The translations under genes were made by a program, and so were the position numbers. From assembly GCA_002914845.1 (NCBI GenBank), contig JXTC01000521.1, positions 12,496 to 76,495 on the forward strand: DNA of 64,000 bases. The letters run 5' to 3'. Positions 24,086 to 36,730 of the stretch are shown here, in pieces. This stretch comes from Trema orientale (Eukaryota; Streptophyta; Magnoliopsida; Rosales; Cannabaceae). The first letter of the stretch is position 1, and every line of letters starts with the position of its first letter. The notes beneath the pieces were generated by a model, which saw only the letters and a program-made list of their open reading frames with translations, made no database searches and had not been told where the DNA came from.

Positions 24086-25079
24086 TAATGCAATTCTTCA
24101 CTCATATGCTTCCAAAGCTACTATGTAAGGGACTGGATTATGAAATCATGTTTATTAAACACTTACGTTAGATCTCAGCCAAAAAAAAAAAAAAAATCAC
24201 TTACGTTAGATAATATTTTCTTCAAATTAATTAACCATAATGAATGGATGTAAAAGTGATCCCAAACCGAACTGACATATAAATACTTCGGCATTTACAG
24301 CAAATATCCAGGTGAACTTATTGTATCCAAGGCAAACTACTTACTATCGGTTTCGTTTGATTCTTTTAATTGATTTATGCATTTGTGCATGTCTTGTGTT
24401 CGGGCATTAACATTTTTTTTTATTTTTTTATTTTTTTGTCTTAATCCAACTTCCAACTAAAGCTGTCAAAATGGGTCGGGTCAAATGGACTAACCCGCGG
24501 CCTGAAATATAGCCCATGGATCAGCTCGGCCCGGGCCCAGCTTGGCCATATTCCTAAAGTCAGGCTGAGCCTATCTTTCTCAGCCCGTGTGCCGATCTGA
24601 CCCTATTTTTTTTTTTTCAATATAACATTATGGGCCATTTTTAAAGGTCTTTAAAAAAATATAGCCATTGCGCAACGGTTATATTAGCTTCCCAACAGCT
24701 TTTTAGCCATTTTTTTTATTAATTAAAAAATTAATAAAACGAAAAACAAAAAACTTTTAAATTCTATACTATAAATACCCCTCTTTCCCTCACTCATTCT
24801 TCACACAAACAACTATCTTCTCTCTTTATTCTCTCATTTCTCTATTATTTTCTTAAATTCTTAATTTATATTTTCTCTAATTAATTATATAATCTAATTA
24901 CTATTTAATATTAATAATTACAAGATTATAATTTATAATTATATTCTCTATTTCTATTTTTAAGCTTCAATTCTTCCAAATTCTAACATCCAAGTATCCA
25001 AGTCCTAAGTCTACTCAAATCTCAATTCAAGGCAATTTCAAATTCTAAATTTTATAAAGTTTAATTTATCACTCTTATC

Positions 25080-25815
25080 TTTTTAATATAAATTAGTAAT
25101 TTATCACTACATATATAGATATAGTTAGTATAGTAATATGTTTAATGTTAAATTATTAATTTTAATTCTAGTTAAATTTAAATTTAATCAATGTAGTAAA
25201 ATAGTAATATGTTAGTTATCATAGTAATTTAAGTTAATGTAGTAATATGTTTAATATTAAATCGTTATTTTCAATCTAATTAAATTTAAAATTAGTCAAT
25301 GTAGTAAAATAGTAATATGTTAATTTTATCATTATAATTTAAATTAGTTAATATAGTAATATGTTTAATATTAAATTGTTAATTTTCAATCTAATTAAGT
25401 TTAAAATTAGTCAATGTAGTAAAATAGTAATATGTTAATTTTCATTGTAGTTTAAATTAGTTATTGTAGTAATATATTTAATGTCAAATTGTTATTTTCA
25501 ATCTAATTAAATTTAAAATTATTCAATGTAGTAGAATAGTAATATGTTAATTATCATTGTAACTTAAATTAGTTAATATAGTAATATATTTAATATTAAA
25601 TTGTTATTTTCAATCTAATTAAATTTAAAATTAGTCAATGTAGTAAAACAGTAATATGTTATTTATCATTATAATTTAAATTAGTTAATGTAGTAATATG
25701 TTTAATATTAAATTGTTAATTTTCAATCTAATTAAATTTAAAATTAGTCAATGTAGTAAAATAGTAGTATGTTAATTATCATTGTAATTTAAATTAGCTA
25801 GTGTAGTAATATGTT
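25080..25815. repeat. Tandem repeat, unit about 112 bp, about six copies
   Basis: The landmark tcaatgtagtaaaatag recurs at about 25187, 25296, 25411, 25522, 25635 and 25748, giving spacings of 109-115 bp. Each unit also contains agtaatatgtta, aatttaaattag and gtttaatattaaattgtt. The array lies between the left end of the hAT element and its transposase region. Confidence 0.85.
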
Positions 25816-26197
25816 TGTTCCGACGGGTGCTTTTTGTGATTTAATTAGAGAAGAATTAATTAAGCATAAAAATACTTAATTAAAGATAAGTAGGATAGTA
25901 GTAGAAAATAGAGAAAATGACGTGGAAAATTGTAACGATACAATTCCACGTATCAGAAAATTATTGGTGTTTTTGACAGCTCAACCTGCAAGTAAACAGG
26001 TGTGGGTGGTTTTAATGACCATCACCACGTGTTAGATAGCCAGTGTTTCTGACGCAGCTGATACCGGCCATTTGGTCAGAAACAAACAAAAAGATGATTA
26101 GTTTTTCTGACATAGGTGATTCCAGCCATTCAGTCAGAAATATAAATAAATAATACTAAAAAATAAATAAATAAATAATTAGAAAGTTAGATCTTTG

Positions 26198-26604
26198 NNN
26201 NNNNNNNNNNNNNNNNNNNNNNNNNNNNNNNNNNNNNNNNNNNNNNNNNNNNNNNNNNNNNNNNNNNNNNNNNNNNNNNNNNNNNNNNNNNNNNNNNNNN
26301 NNNNNNNNNNNNNNNNNNNNNNNNNNNNNNNNNNNNNNNNNNNNNNNNNNNNNNNNNNNNNNNNNNNNNNNNNNNNNNNNNNNNNNNNNNNNNNNNNNNN
26401 NNNNNNNNNNNNNNNNNNNNNNNNNNNNNNNNNNNNNNNNNNNNNNNNNNNNNNNNNNNNNNNNNNNNNNNNNNNNNNNNNNNNNNNNNNNNNNNNNNNN
26501 NNNNNNNNNNNNNNNNNNNNNNNNNNNNNNNNNNNNNNNNNNNNNNNNNNNNNNNNNNNNNNNNNNNNNNNNNNNNNNNNNNNNNNNNNNNNNNNNNNNN
26601 NNNN
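26198..26604. other. Assembly gap (407 N)
   Basis: A run of undetermined bases inside the hAT element, upstream of the BED-finger-like coding segment. Open frames spanning it are artefacts. Confidence 0.99.
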
Positions 26605-26723
26605 TGTTCTCCTAGTGCAAGCACGACCGCAAAATCAAAATGTGTGAGGACAACTTCTAATGCATGAGACCATTTCGATATAGAATACCAAGATAATGGA
26701 AATAACAACAAAACAAAAATAGC

Positions 26724-28063
26724 GAAATACAAATATTGCAAGAAGCTATTCTCCGCTAAACCATCTAGCGGTACCACCCACCTCAAAAGACACCACAAAA
26801 AATATTTTCCTAAGTATCAAAGTTCTCAAGGAGGTATGCAACCCACTCAATCAACACTTCAACTGAACAAGGATAGCTCGGTAAGTACTTGGAACTATGA
26901 TCCTTTAGTTGTGAGAGAGTCATTAGCACGTTTTATTGCTTCAAAGGATTTGCTATTGTATATTAGTGAGTCCGATGAATATGAAGAACATATTAGACAA
27001 TCATATTATCCAAACTTAAAAAAAGTTTCTAACAATACTACTAGAAGTTGCTTAAAGTTTATAAAAATATACGCACTGAACTAACATCTGAAATGCTTGC
27101 ATTAAATTTTGCATTGCATTGGCATCTAATATTATCTGTAAAAGGATTTTAAGTGTTATAGAAGAATATGGTATAGTAAACTGTATTATTTCTATCACTT
27201 TCAATAATGCTACCTCCAATACAAAGGCCATAAAATTACTTCAAAACTCAGTAAGTTCATACATGGGAGGATTTTTATTACATCAATATTGTGCATGCCA
27301 TATCATCAACCTCATCGTCAAATCATGTATGAAAATACTATCTATATATGTTAAAAATATTCGAAATGCTATTACTTACATTCATGCTTCTAATCCTCGT
27401 ATTGCCGAATTTAAAAAATATTGCAAATCCGAAGGGCTACCTCCAAGAAAATTTCAACTTAACATGCCCGTAAGGTGAAATTCCACCTATTTGATGTTAA
27501 AAAATATAATAGCGTATAAAAATGCTATTATTTTATTTTACAATTGAAAAATAGGTGCATTAAATTTGAAAGATGCAGATTGGTTTATTTGTGAAAAATT
27601 TGAAAAAATTTTAGAAGTTTTTTATGATGCTACCGTTGCTTTATCTGGTGTTTATTATCCTACTTCTCCAATTGTTTTACATCACATGTTTTTTATTGCG
27701 TTAATATTTTCAAAAGAAAAATATGACTATATATTTGGACCCATGATTATTAAAATGCAAGAAGTTTATTTAAAATATTAGTCTAAAATTCATTTATTAT
27801 TTTCTTTTGCTTTTATTTTAGATCATATAGCTAAATTAAATGGCCTTTCTACTATTATTGGTTACATTAGTAATGCTTTAGAGTTAGATTTTACACTCGA
27901 ATATACTACTGCTCGTGATAAGTTTTTTGAACTGTTTAGTATATATGAGACTAAGTTTAGCAGTATGAATATAAGTCAACAAGAAATCCCACAACAAGCC
28001 GAAGATCGATCAAAAAAGAAGTCTATCTAGCCCTATATTCATGGGCGTGGGCGTGGGCGTGGC

Positions 28064-28096
<33 letters not shown>

Positions 28097-28501
28097 AGTT
28101 CAAGTCAACCATTAGGTCCATTACCAACAACAACGAATCCACCGCAATCATCGGAACTTAACCAGTATCTTAAGTTAGATTCTGACATCGACTGTGAAGA
28201 TGAAAACTTCAAAGCTTTGGAATGGTGGTACAAGCGTCAAGGAAAATTTCTGGAGCTTTCACAACTAGCACGTAACATTTTAATTATTCTAGTATCCACG
28301 ATTTCTTCGGAGTCTACTTTTAGCACCACTGGAAGGATATTAGATGATCGAAGATCTTCATTGACTCCTGAAATGGTTGAAGTGCTAACATGTGTTAAAG
28401 ATTGGGGACAAGCGACGAAACAAAATCAACATACCATTCACAATAAAGAATTGGTCGAAAATTTCAATAACTTGTATATGAACGATAATGATAAATCATG
28501 A
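26724..28501 (+). pseudogene. hAT transposase (BED finger, core, hATC dimerization), decayed
   Basis: In order, the plus strand shows a BED-type zinc-finger scrap (YKYCKKLFSAKPSSGTTHLK, about 26724-26800); a segment at 26836-27084; a core at 27119-27480 with ITFNNATSNTKAI and CACHIINLIVKS, matching the D-N-A-S-N and C-x-x-H-x-x-N-L patterns of hAT/RICESLEEPER-type transposases; further core at 27566-27780; and the C-terminal dimerization domain at 28217-28501 with SSESTFSTTGRILDDRRSSL. A tract of CAT codons lies at about 28065-28098. The frame shifts between segments, and a stop replaces the Trp of the usual RWNSTYLML motif near 27476, so no full protein can be made. It belongs to the element at 24458-28962. 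Confidence 0.85.
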
Positions 28502-28970
28502 TTAATGAACATGAGATAGACAAAAATTTTATCAATAAAATTGAATTTGTTATTTTTCAATTTTAATTTATTTTTTTTTTCATCAACTTAAGTTATGTAT
28601 TATTTTTTAATTTTTATCATAAAAGTTATAAAATTAATTGTGATAAAAGTTTTATCACATATAATATATATATATATTTTAAATTATTAAAATGTATTAA
28701 AAAGTTTAATTTAAAAACATTTCAAAAAAGTCTAATTTAAAAAAAAGGGGGGGCCAACATGCGGGCCGGTCCGTGTCTGCCTGCTTTTGAGTGGGCCTAG
28801 GCCCGCTTGGGCCATAAGGCCGGGCCAGGCCCCTCTCATTCATACAGGTCGGGCCGGGCCGACCTGCTCATTTAGACGAGTCGGCCCAGTCCGACCCATC
28901 ACCCAAAAATACTCGTCATGCGCCGGGTCTCCCCGCCTGACCTGCCCATTTTGATAGCTCTACTTCCAAC

Positions 28971-29495
28971 TTATGGTATAGTACAGATAGGAGTTATGAT
29001 TAATCATATGTCGAGAATATCTAAAAATATATGTGTATAATTTTTATTTTTTTGCGACAAAAATTTGTGTACAATTTTTTAAAGCGCGAGTTCCAATTGG
29101 AATTCACATCTGAAAATACCAAACTGACTAACTTAATTGGTAGAAAAATCCAACCCAAACATGGTTTCTTTATTTGATTCGGTTCAATTGGTCACTTAGT
29201 TTTTGATTCAATGAACTCCCCCATACTCGAGTCAAATGGCATTTTAGCCGAGCCCCTGAGACTTCTTAATTAGTTTGAACAAGCAGGAAAAGGAAAAAAA
29301 AAATATTCGAGGATTTAATTAGTGTTGACTACTCCCTAATTGTGTTATTTCACTTCAGAGCCAAACAATAACAAAGTTTAAGGGCCATTTATTTCCTAAT
29401 TTGAAATAACTAGTTTTGAGACGAGTTAGAAACATTGATTCAAAAAAAAGGGGGCTTAAAACACAAATTTTGTTTTTCCACAAATGGTGCTTAGT
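28971..29495. other. Intergenic, no gene seen
   Basis: AT-rich sequence between the right target duplication of the hAT element and the SINE. No coding or repeat signal is recognised. Confidence 0.5.
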
Positions 29496-29655
29496 AGCCG
29501 ACTGGAACTAGCTCAGTTGGTTCAAGACTTGAGGAATGTATGTGTGAGTTTGGAGGGTCGGGTTCAAACCTTAGTAGAGTATGTGTGTTATTTTCTTTAA
29601 AATTTATAATAAGTGATGGTCATTAGCTAAGCCCCATTTTAAAAAAAAAAAAAAA
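29496..29655 (+). mobile_element. tRNA-derived SINE
   Basis: A polymerase III box A (tagctcagttgg, 29509-29520) is followed about 40 bp later by a box B (gggttcaaacc, about 29560-29570), as in tRNA-derived SINEs. The element ends in an A run at about 29640-29655. The cloverleaf is not complete, so it is not a functional tRNA gene. The left limit is uncertain. Confidence 0.7.
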
Positions 29656-30367
29656 GGGTTAAGGAAGAAATTTCCAAAAATGATAAAAAAAAAAAAAAAA
29701 ATGTTCAGTCGTTTTTATTAAAAATGAAGAATTAAAGCTTGAGCTTGAAAACAAGAGATCAAAATCAACCTGTTAAGGGCCGTTTCATCAAGCTCTATGT
29801 TTTTTCTTCTTTTTTAATTCTTCTTTTAGAAAATCATAAGATCAATTTCAAAATGGATACCAAAGAAGCAAGAGAGAAAAAAGAATTGCAAAGCAACAGG
29901 TCTTCAGGTAATTCTTCAGTGACTTTATATGAAAAATAACCATACATGTAGCGAATATTTTTGAGAAGTCAGTTTAATTCTTTTTATATTAGTGTTGGGT
30001 TTTTAATATTATTCTATTTCAGTCTAATGGTTGCAAAACAATCAGTAGAAACATTACTATGTATTTAATTTTCTGATTAAATTACACATAACTACTTTTC
30101 TTGTGAATAGGATATAAATTTTAGCAAAATGAATATAACCATTTTCTTCCGACGTTGAATTGTCAAATCTCGAAGAGCAAAACAATATAAAAACAAATGC
30201 TTTATAACAAGAAAAGAGAAGCCTAACAATGTACCAGAAACAAATTCCCTCGGCACCTCACTTAGCAAATATACAAGCTCAAAACTACTTCAAAGAATTT
30301 CATGTGAGTTCTTTACAAATCAAAAATTATGCAGAGAATAAAAAGAACGTATAAAGACCACGCGGAT
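29656..30367. other. Intergenic; 3' side of the CML gene
   Basis: AT-rich. The stretch from about 30190 to 30367 probably includes the 3' UTR of the minus-strand CML gene. No other gene is seen. Confidence 0.5.
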
Positions 30368-32625
30368 TCAATATGATACAAGAAACGGGATGACCATAGA
30401 CATAAATTCGTCGTAAGAAATAGTTGCAGATCCAGAGTAGCGCTTATCCTTCTCTTTAAATTTTTCAGTCAAACCCTGAAATCACAAGCAAACAAAATAT
30501 TACAAGGTATCAAAATGCGCATGTAGTACATACATGGATATGTAGAAGACGCTCAAGTATTAAAAGCTTAATAGTGTTCAGCATATGTTGATGCTATCAT
30601 TACGAAAAATAGCACATGTGAAAACTTTGTTCTTTCTCTAACTGTTCTGGCTATGAAGTGGTAAATGGTAATTGGTCAAAAATTGATACAAACTGAAAAG
30701 AAGGTTAATACAAATGAATCAAATTTTCTAAGGGAATTAGATATCTTACCTTGACAATCATCCCACATCTGTAAACCCAACAAAACACAACATTAGAAAC
30801 ATAACCAAAATTCGTTGTTCTCATACGGTAAAAACCTGTCCATCTATGAGTACTTACTCAACAAAACTGTCGAAATCAAGCTCTCTCCGACCACTTCCAT
30901 TATCATATTTGGAAATCAGTAGTTGAAGAACAGAACCTGGGACTGCATAGCCTAAACCGTAGAGAGCATCTCTCAGTTCCATCACATCAATTTTCCCACT
31001 TCTATCTTTGTCGTATCGCTCAAATATGCCCTGTGAGTTAGAGAATAACAATTTTGATTTAGCAAATGGCAGAGATAACACGTGTTGCAGTTCATCAGAG
31101 CAGAAAGTAAACTTCTAAAGAAGAATCTGGGTAGTTAAGAGCAACTTGCTAGACAATTTAAGCATTCCGAAGTTTATGAACAAAAAATAGCATTTTAAAA
31201 ATTCTTTGGACAATAACTTGGATAGAAAATGGGATACGTCCTAATGAAGGCTACATAAAACCCGTAACTGATAACCAATTATGGTAACCTGACAAATAAC
31301 CTTACTCGGCTATTACAAGATTCAAACAGGTAAGACTTGTGGTTTGCTTCCAAGTTTTCACTTTCCTCAAAAAGAATATGCAAAAAGGTTTTTACAAGGG
31401 AATTATAACATGGGACTAACAAGTATGATTCTCATATGCTGCAAATTGCAAACCAAACATTAGGCGGGGAAAAAAAAAAGAAGAGTCAAAAATGAATTAT
31501 TCTCAATGTGCTTTCCTAGTTACCAAACAGAAATTAAACCATGATTAAGATCAATTAATTTCACTCCCCAAAGTAAATAGATACTTAAACTGGCTTGGTT
31601 AAAAGGGTAAGCCATCTTTTAAAATTTTTCTTTTATTATTATTATTTTTTTTTTTATTTTTGCAAAAAGAAAAAAGGTAGGTACTTACGCGCCATTGACC
31701 AAGGCAAGTCCACAGTGCAGAGAACTCTTTGGGCCCTGAAACAGCAAAGCAAACAATACCCCATCTGATTATTGTTCCAAATTTCCAACTATGAGAGGCT
31801 GCTTTTAAAATATACCAATTAAAACACGCATAAAGTAGCACGCCACGCCTCTGTCAATATCATCCAAATCCATAAACAACATTACTTAATAAAGGAGACC
31901 ATCTTTTTACCAACGCCAAAAGTTGTATTACACGTTGGTTTTTGTTATTTTAACTTTCCTTAAAAAAAAAAGAAAAAAAAAAAAAGAAAGGTTCCACTTC
32001 TAATCGTGCAAGAAAATCCCAGAAAAAAAGAAAGAAAGAAACATTGGTGAAAGACCCTATAATATTACGTACTTAAGCTCACCAAATTATTCTTTAACAA
32101 TTTCTTAAAAAAAAACATTTAATAAATAAATGAATAAATAAAATTACCAACTCTGAGAGAATCACGGGGATTCTTGAAGAGAAACATGAGCAATCGAATA
32201 GTTCTAAGGCTGAACCTTTGGTAGCCAGAAGAGAGAGCTTGCTGTAACTCGTTCTCGTCTATGAACCCACTTCGATCTCTATCCACCATCTCAAAGCTCC
32301 TTATCACATCAGGACTCGTCCCTTGTGGAAAACCAGAGTTACCCATTTGCCCATACGAAGGACCCGGTTGTCCGTACGGGACAGAACCCGATTGCCCATA
32401 TGAATAACCGGGTTGCCCGTACGAAGAACTGGAGTGCCCATAAGAAGAGGGGGCAGCAGCAGCTCCGTGGCCGTGAAATTGGGTCTGATGGGCATAATTA
32501 TTTGCGGGGCGAGACGAAGATGGAGGAGGAGGAGGAGGAGGGGTAGAAGTGTAAATTTGGTCGTCGGGGAGGGACGGGGCGGAGGGAGCGAAAGATTGAG
32601 AACCGAATCTGTGATAGGAAGCCAT
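30368..32625 (-). CDS. CML48: Penta-EF-hand calcium-binding protein (CML48-50 group)
   Basis: Five minus-strand exons, 32625-32148, 31735-31689, 31030-30858, 30768-30750 and 30475-30368, join in frame to 274 residues. The protein is a calcium sensor resembling the ALG-2/peflin family. The N-terminus is Pro/Ser/Gly/Tyr-rich with four YGQxG repeats (about residues 69-94), as in peflins. EF-hand 1 has the loop DRDRSGFIDENE (115-126), and EF-hand 3 has DKDRSGKIDVME (182-193). Between them, KNPRDSLRVGPKEF and LWTCLGQWR match the plant family, and exons 4-5 encode the degenerate last hands, ending VIPFLVSY. Exon 4 is only 19 nt. All introns are GT-AG. Its neighbours match the Arabidopsis CML48 locus, so CML48 is preferred over CML49/50. 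Confidence 0.93.
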
Positions 32626-33757
32626 GAATGGGATTATCTGAGATTGTTGATATTACGAATTTTGGGATTGTTAGAGAGAAGATTCTCGAGGAGGCTTTTA
32701 GAATTGTATATCGTATATAGTAATGGTGTAATGAAGGTTTGGAGAAATATTATTATATATGTAATATTTTTTCCTATGAGGCGGTCTACGAATGGATTAT
32801 TTGCACCTTCCTAAGTTCAGATTTTATTTTATTATTAAATACGCGGTCAACGTTACGGCTTTGGGTTGGGTAACGCGGCGAATGCCATGAACGAACGAGC
32901 CCATGAATTTTCTCGCTAGTTTTTAAAAGAGAGAACATCATCAAATGACTTTTATACTTCAATTTTATTTTATTTTTTTCCATTTTTACGAAACCTGTAT
33001 TTTAAAAAATATGGGAAAATTTTCTTGAATTTAATATTTTATTATAAAAGGCCTTATAATTAGACTGTTTTTGAAATCCGATCTTTCTCATGTAAATTAA
33101 ATTAGAAAAATTAATAAGAAACGACAAAAATTACACTTAATAGAAAATACATTTAGGCTTATATTATTTTTTTTTTTTACTTTTTATTTCGATACACACA
33201 AATAGTAGTTTGTAAACTATTTTATCATTTATGAGGTTATTTGAAAGATCTAAATATTATTTCAAAACTACTATAAATTTTTTTATATTTATTTTAAATC
33301 TAAATATCCTTCATTTAGGTTATTTTGTCATTTTCCATTTATAAAATAGGAGGTTGAATTTCAAAAATAGTCAAATTACAAAACTTTTTAAATAAAAAAC
33401 TAAATTCAAAAAGGTTTTTTATATTTATTGAAAAAGGGGACTTCGTAAAAATGCATATATATATAATAAGTGTCATTTTTAATGGTACTATTATATTATT
33501 ATCATTTATAAAATAAAAACAACACTCTGCTATTAAATTAAAATCAGAAAACTTTACAATAACATGTTTATCGTAACAAGATAGTTCTCTAACCAGATAA
33601 ACTCATCATCACTCATCTTCCATGGCTAAAACAAGCCTTCTTAAATCATGTTAGTATGATAATCCATGATGTCAACAGAAAAACAAAAGAAGCAAAATAC
33701 ATTAAGTTACAATTTACTAAATATTTAGACCCTTTTAAGAAACAAAAACACAAGAGC
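32626..33757. other. CML promoter region and AT-rich intergenic DNA
   Basis: The sequence just above the start codon (32626-32770) is presumably leader and promoter of the CML gene, with an actatatac TATA-like stretch near 32710. The rest is AT-rich with no gene. Confidence 0.45.
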
Positions 33758-33933
33758 AATGCTATGGGGCACCAGTGGTGCCCAACACCACAGTGACATG
33801 TCTGTTTGTCACTGGATGATTTAATTAATAAATTGGGTCCCACATGGGCCCCACTTAAATTATAATTATGATTAACCAGTGACAAACTGACACATCACTG
33901 TGGTGCTGGGCACCACTGGTGCCCTATAGCATT
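33758..33933. mobile_element. Foldback MITE with arms of about 60 bp
   Basis: The left arm begins aatgctatggggcaccagtg. The right arm read back begins aatgctatagggcaccagtg and continues with the same gtgcccarcaccacagtga block. The pairing extends for about 60 bp with few mismatches around a short AT-rich centre containing gggtcccacatgggcccc. The total is about 176 bp. It has no coding capacity and would form a strong hairpin if transcribed. Confidence 0.8.
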
Positions 33934-35100
33934 ATTCAAAACACAAACATAAAGGAGTTTACACCCAGTGTATCAATTAATGGCCTCATAGTGATTAAAA
34001 AAAAATCTCCTTTATAAATTCTATATTAAAAAAAAAAAAAAAAGCTTGTAGTGTCATGTCACATATCCAAGTTAACCTAAATACTCTAAGCAAAGAGCTC
34101 AAATCTTTTTCTCTCTAAAACATAGCAACTTCAAACTTCTTCACCTGCTTCCTCTATGACTTTCTCATGATTGAAGCCATAAAAAATGAGGAGTCGTCAT
34201 CAAATTTTTTTTTCTTTTTTTAAAAAAAAAACTCAGATCTAATTGTTTGGTTTCGACGGTGTCAATTTTAATTTAATGATGGAAATGCAAGGGCAAATTC
34301 AAATTTGCAAATTTTTTATTTTAAAAAAAAATGTATATTGTAGAATTATAATTTATGGTATATTTCACATGAGCTTTAAAATATGATTAAACATGATAAT
34401 GGCCCTAATAAAAACATACTTGGTAATCATCAAATAATAAAAATAAAAATTAAACCTGACACATAAATCATAATGTATATAATATATGGCCATGTGTCTC
34501 TAGATAGAAGAGACTAAAAAACAAGAGAGAAAAAAGAGTAAGCAAATAAAGAGAAACAAGAGAAGAAGTATAAATAAAGTAAGGACGAGGAGGATGAGAG
34601 AGAAAAACTGTAGTGTGATGAGAAAGTAAAAAGGGAGAACAACGAGAGACAGAGATAAACGGATATAGGAGAGATAATACGAGGAGAGAGATAGGTGAAC
34701 TGGTGATTTGTGTTATTATATCGTGTTCGGATTTGTGTTATTATATCATGTTCGGATCAATAAGATTATGACACGAGAATGATAACATCCCAACTCAAAT
34801 ACAATATGATTAATAAACATGTCAAAGACCTAGAAACCTAAACACACCAAGATTAATATACGTGTAACATCCTCAATTTTGCACAATCCAACAAGAAGAT
34901 CATCCTAAATACACGATTAATACATGAGTACTTATATTTAGCACAATTATGCACGAATAATTAAAGGGAATAGTGGCATAAAAATACCATAATTTTTGAC
35001 TCTTTTGTAAAAAGTACTCTGACTTTTGATTTCTTATAAATTAATATCCTGACTTTTATACCCTTTCATATTAATATCCTAATTTTGGTAGTCCTACAAA
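33934..35100. other. Intergenic; short imperfect repeats near the end
   Basis: There is a GA-rich stretch at about 34495-34690 and no gene. From about 34985 a module of roughly 40 bp (ttaatatcctgacttttga-like) is repeated four to five times with divergence. Similar modules are seen elsewhere in the window. Confidence 0.45.
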
Positions 35101-36205
35101 TTAGTATTCTCAATTTTGAAATCTTGTAAATTAATATCCCCAACTTTTGAATTCTGTAAAACAAATATCCTGTCAATTGAATTTTCTGCAAGTTTTAATC
35201 TCTCACACTCTCTCTCAATCGGTATGACCACTCTTGATAGTGTCTGGTCATTTTGCTTGACTTATTTTGATCTCCCTGAAAATCTCATGATTGAACAAGA
35301 AGATTCTTGCTCCTTTATGTTTGTTAATATTGAAAATTTGCCAAATTTTTGGATGAGCTGCAGTAATGTTGGGAATTATTTTGATGATTGCAGGTAGAAT
35401 AAAAATTTAAAGATAAGTCAATTCTTATAGCGAGGCGTCTATCCACAATCCAACAAAAATATCATCCTAAGAAGTTAACTTATAATCTTCAAACTAATAG
35501 AACAAGTTTAAAACTAGTCTCAAATCAACTTCCAATGGAGCATGTAGAAACAATCTGTCACTCCTCATCAAAGAGAGCGATTGAGAAGTTTGTTGAAGAT
35601 AATGTTAATCAATAGCTTATAAGGTTATAGAGGATACTGCTAATGAATTAGTGGGAGTAGATTCAGGGATAGATAAATTTGAGTATCATAATGAGATCTC
35701 TACTCATTTTAAGGAACCTCACACAAAACCCTTGTTTATTACCCTTCACAAGTCTACTAATCGAGAGTTGAAAATTTAGATGAAATTTCTTTGACAGCTG
35801 ATCTAGTGGAGGGAGCTTTTGTGGTTTATCGTTCGCTTATTGTTTCACCATCGGATCAAGAGTTAAAGGCTATAGTCCCAATGGGCATCCCTCTTGGAAC
35901 ACATTCTTAGATGAAGCAGAGGATAAAAGAACAAAACTTGTAGTTGCATGTTCTTAATATGGCTGAGAGATTGTCATTCCTAAACGCAAGACAAACAAAG
36001 ATTCTAAATGTTCTCCTTATAATATTTGGCCTAGAGTTGATTGGAAAACTTATAAAATAGTTGTTGTACTTTCTTCTTCTACTTCTTTTTTAATTTTTAT
36101 TTTTAACTTCGCTTCTTTTCTTTGCTTTTATTTGGAGTTTCTTCTTTCATTTGAATAAATTAACCTTTTCTTGAGGTTCTGCTTTGGAAAAAAAAAAAAA
36201 GGTCA
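35101..36205 (+). pseudogene. Decayed LINE ORF1-like (zf-CCHC_4 type) fragment with A tail
   Basis: At 35116-35397 the plus strand keeps a segment ending ENLPNFWMSCSNVGNYFDDC. This follows the pattern of the zinc-knuckle region of plant LINE-type ORF1 proteins (LPxFCxxCxxxGHxxxxC) with the key Cys/His positions eroded. Broken frames continue to about 36060. A T-rich stretch like a 3' UTR follows, and then an A run at about 36187-36201. The A tail fits retroposition. The parent family is inferred from a short motif. Confidence 0.4.
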
Positions 36206-36730
36206 TACAAATGTTGAAAACAAAATACCATATGCTAGAAGTGTATATTTAACTTATTTAAAAAATTATTTAGTCTCAATCGAAAAAAGAAAAAAATATA
36301 TAGTCATACAAATTTACTATAACTTTTTAAAATATGAAAAATAAATGTTATCCCCACTTTGAATACGTAGGAAACTAACTCATAAGCTTTCGCATCTTAA
36401 AACCAATATAAGAGGTCATTTATATGCTCTAATATCTATAACCTTGGGCTTATAAAATAGAGAAATTAGAGTTTGTGTTTCTATTTTTAACACTTCATTT
36501 TAATAAATGTTCGTTTTTTATAGCTAAATACTTGGTATATTCATTATATACTTGTTTTACTTTGTACTAAGAAAATCAATTTTTGTATTGGATAAACCAC
36601 ATACTTTACATTTAGTATATCTATTAATATACTAGATATTTTGCTACAACATTTAAGAAAGGGACATTTACTTAGAATGGGCCCAAAATTCGATCATTTT
36701 GTTATAAGCCCCAATAAAATTACATAGGTA
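36206..36730. other. Intergenic, no gene seen
   Basis: AT-rich DNA between the ORF1-like fragment and a foldback element. No feature is recognised. Confidence 0.5.

Larger units (their letters stand above)
24458..28962 (+). mobile_element. hAT transposon, about 4.5 kb, with TIRs and target duplication
   Basis: Left end taaagctgtcaaaatggg (24458-24475); right end read back, tagagctatcaaaatggg (28945-28962); 16 of 18 positions agree. It is flanked by the perfect 8-bp direct repeat CTTCCAAC (24450-24457 and 28963-28970), the hAT duplication length. GC-rich subterminal stretches with gggcc/ggccc motifs lie at 24475-24610 and 28745-28925. Inside are tandem repeats of about 112 bp, an assembly gap, and a decayed transposase. 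The clean ends and exact target duplication suggest a fairly recent insertion, though the coding part is broken. Confidence 0.93.

Noticed and set aside
25080-25815. Regular repeats considered as a CRISPR array or centromeric satellite
   Set aside because: The units are about 112 bp without unique spacers, there are only about six, and they lie inside a hAT element of a plant genome.
26187-26798. Open frames spanning the N run
   Set aside because: They consist mostly of undetermined bases in the assembly gap.
29496-29655. tRNA gene
   Set aside because: Box A and box B are present, but the acceptor and anticodon stems do not form and an A tail follows, so a SINE fits better.
32413-32814. 133-codon plus-strand frame over the CML first exon
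   Set aside because: It is the antisense of the Pro/Gly/Tyr-rich N-terminus of the CML protein. The EF-hand gene on the minus strand explains the sequence.
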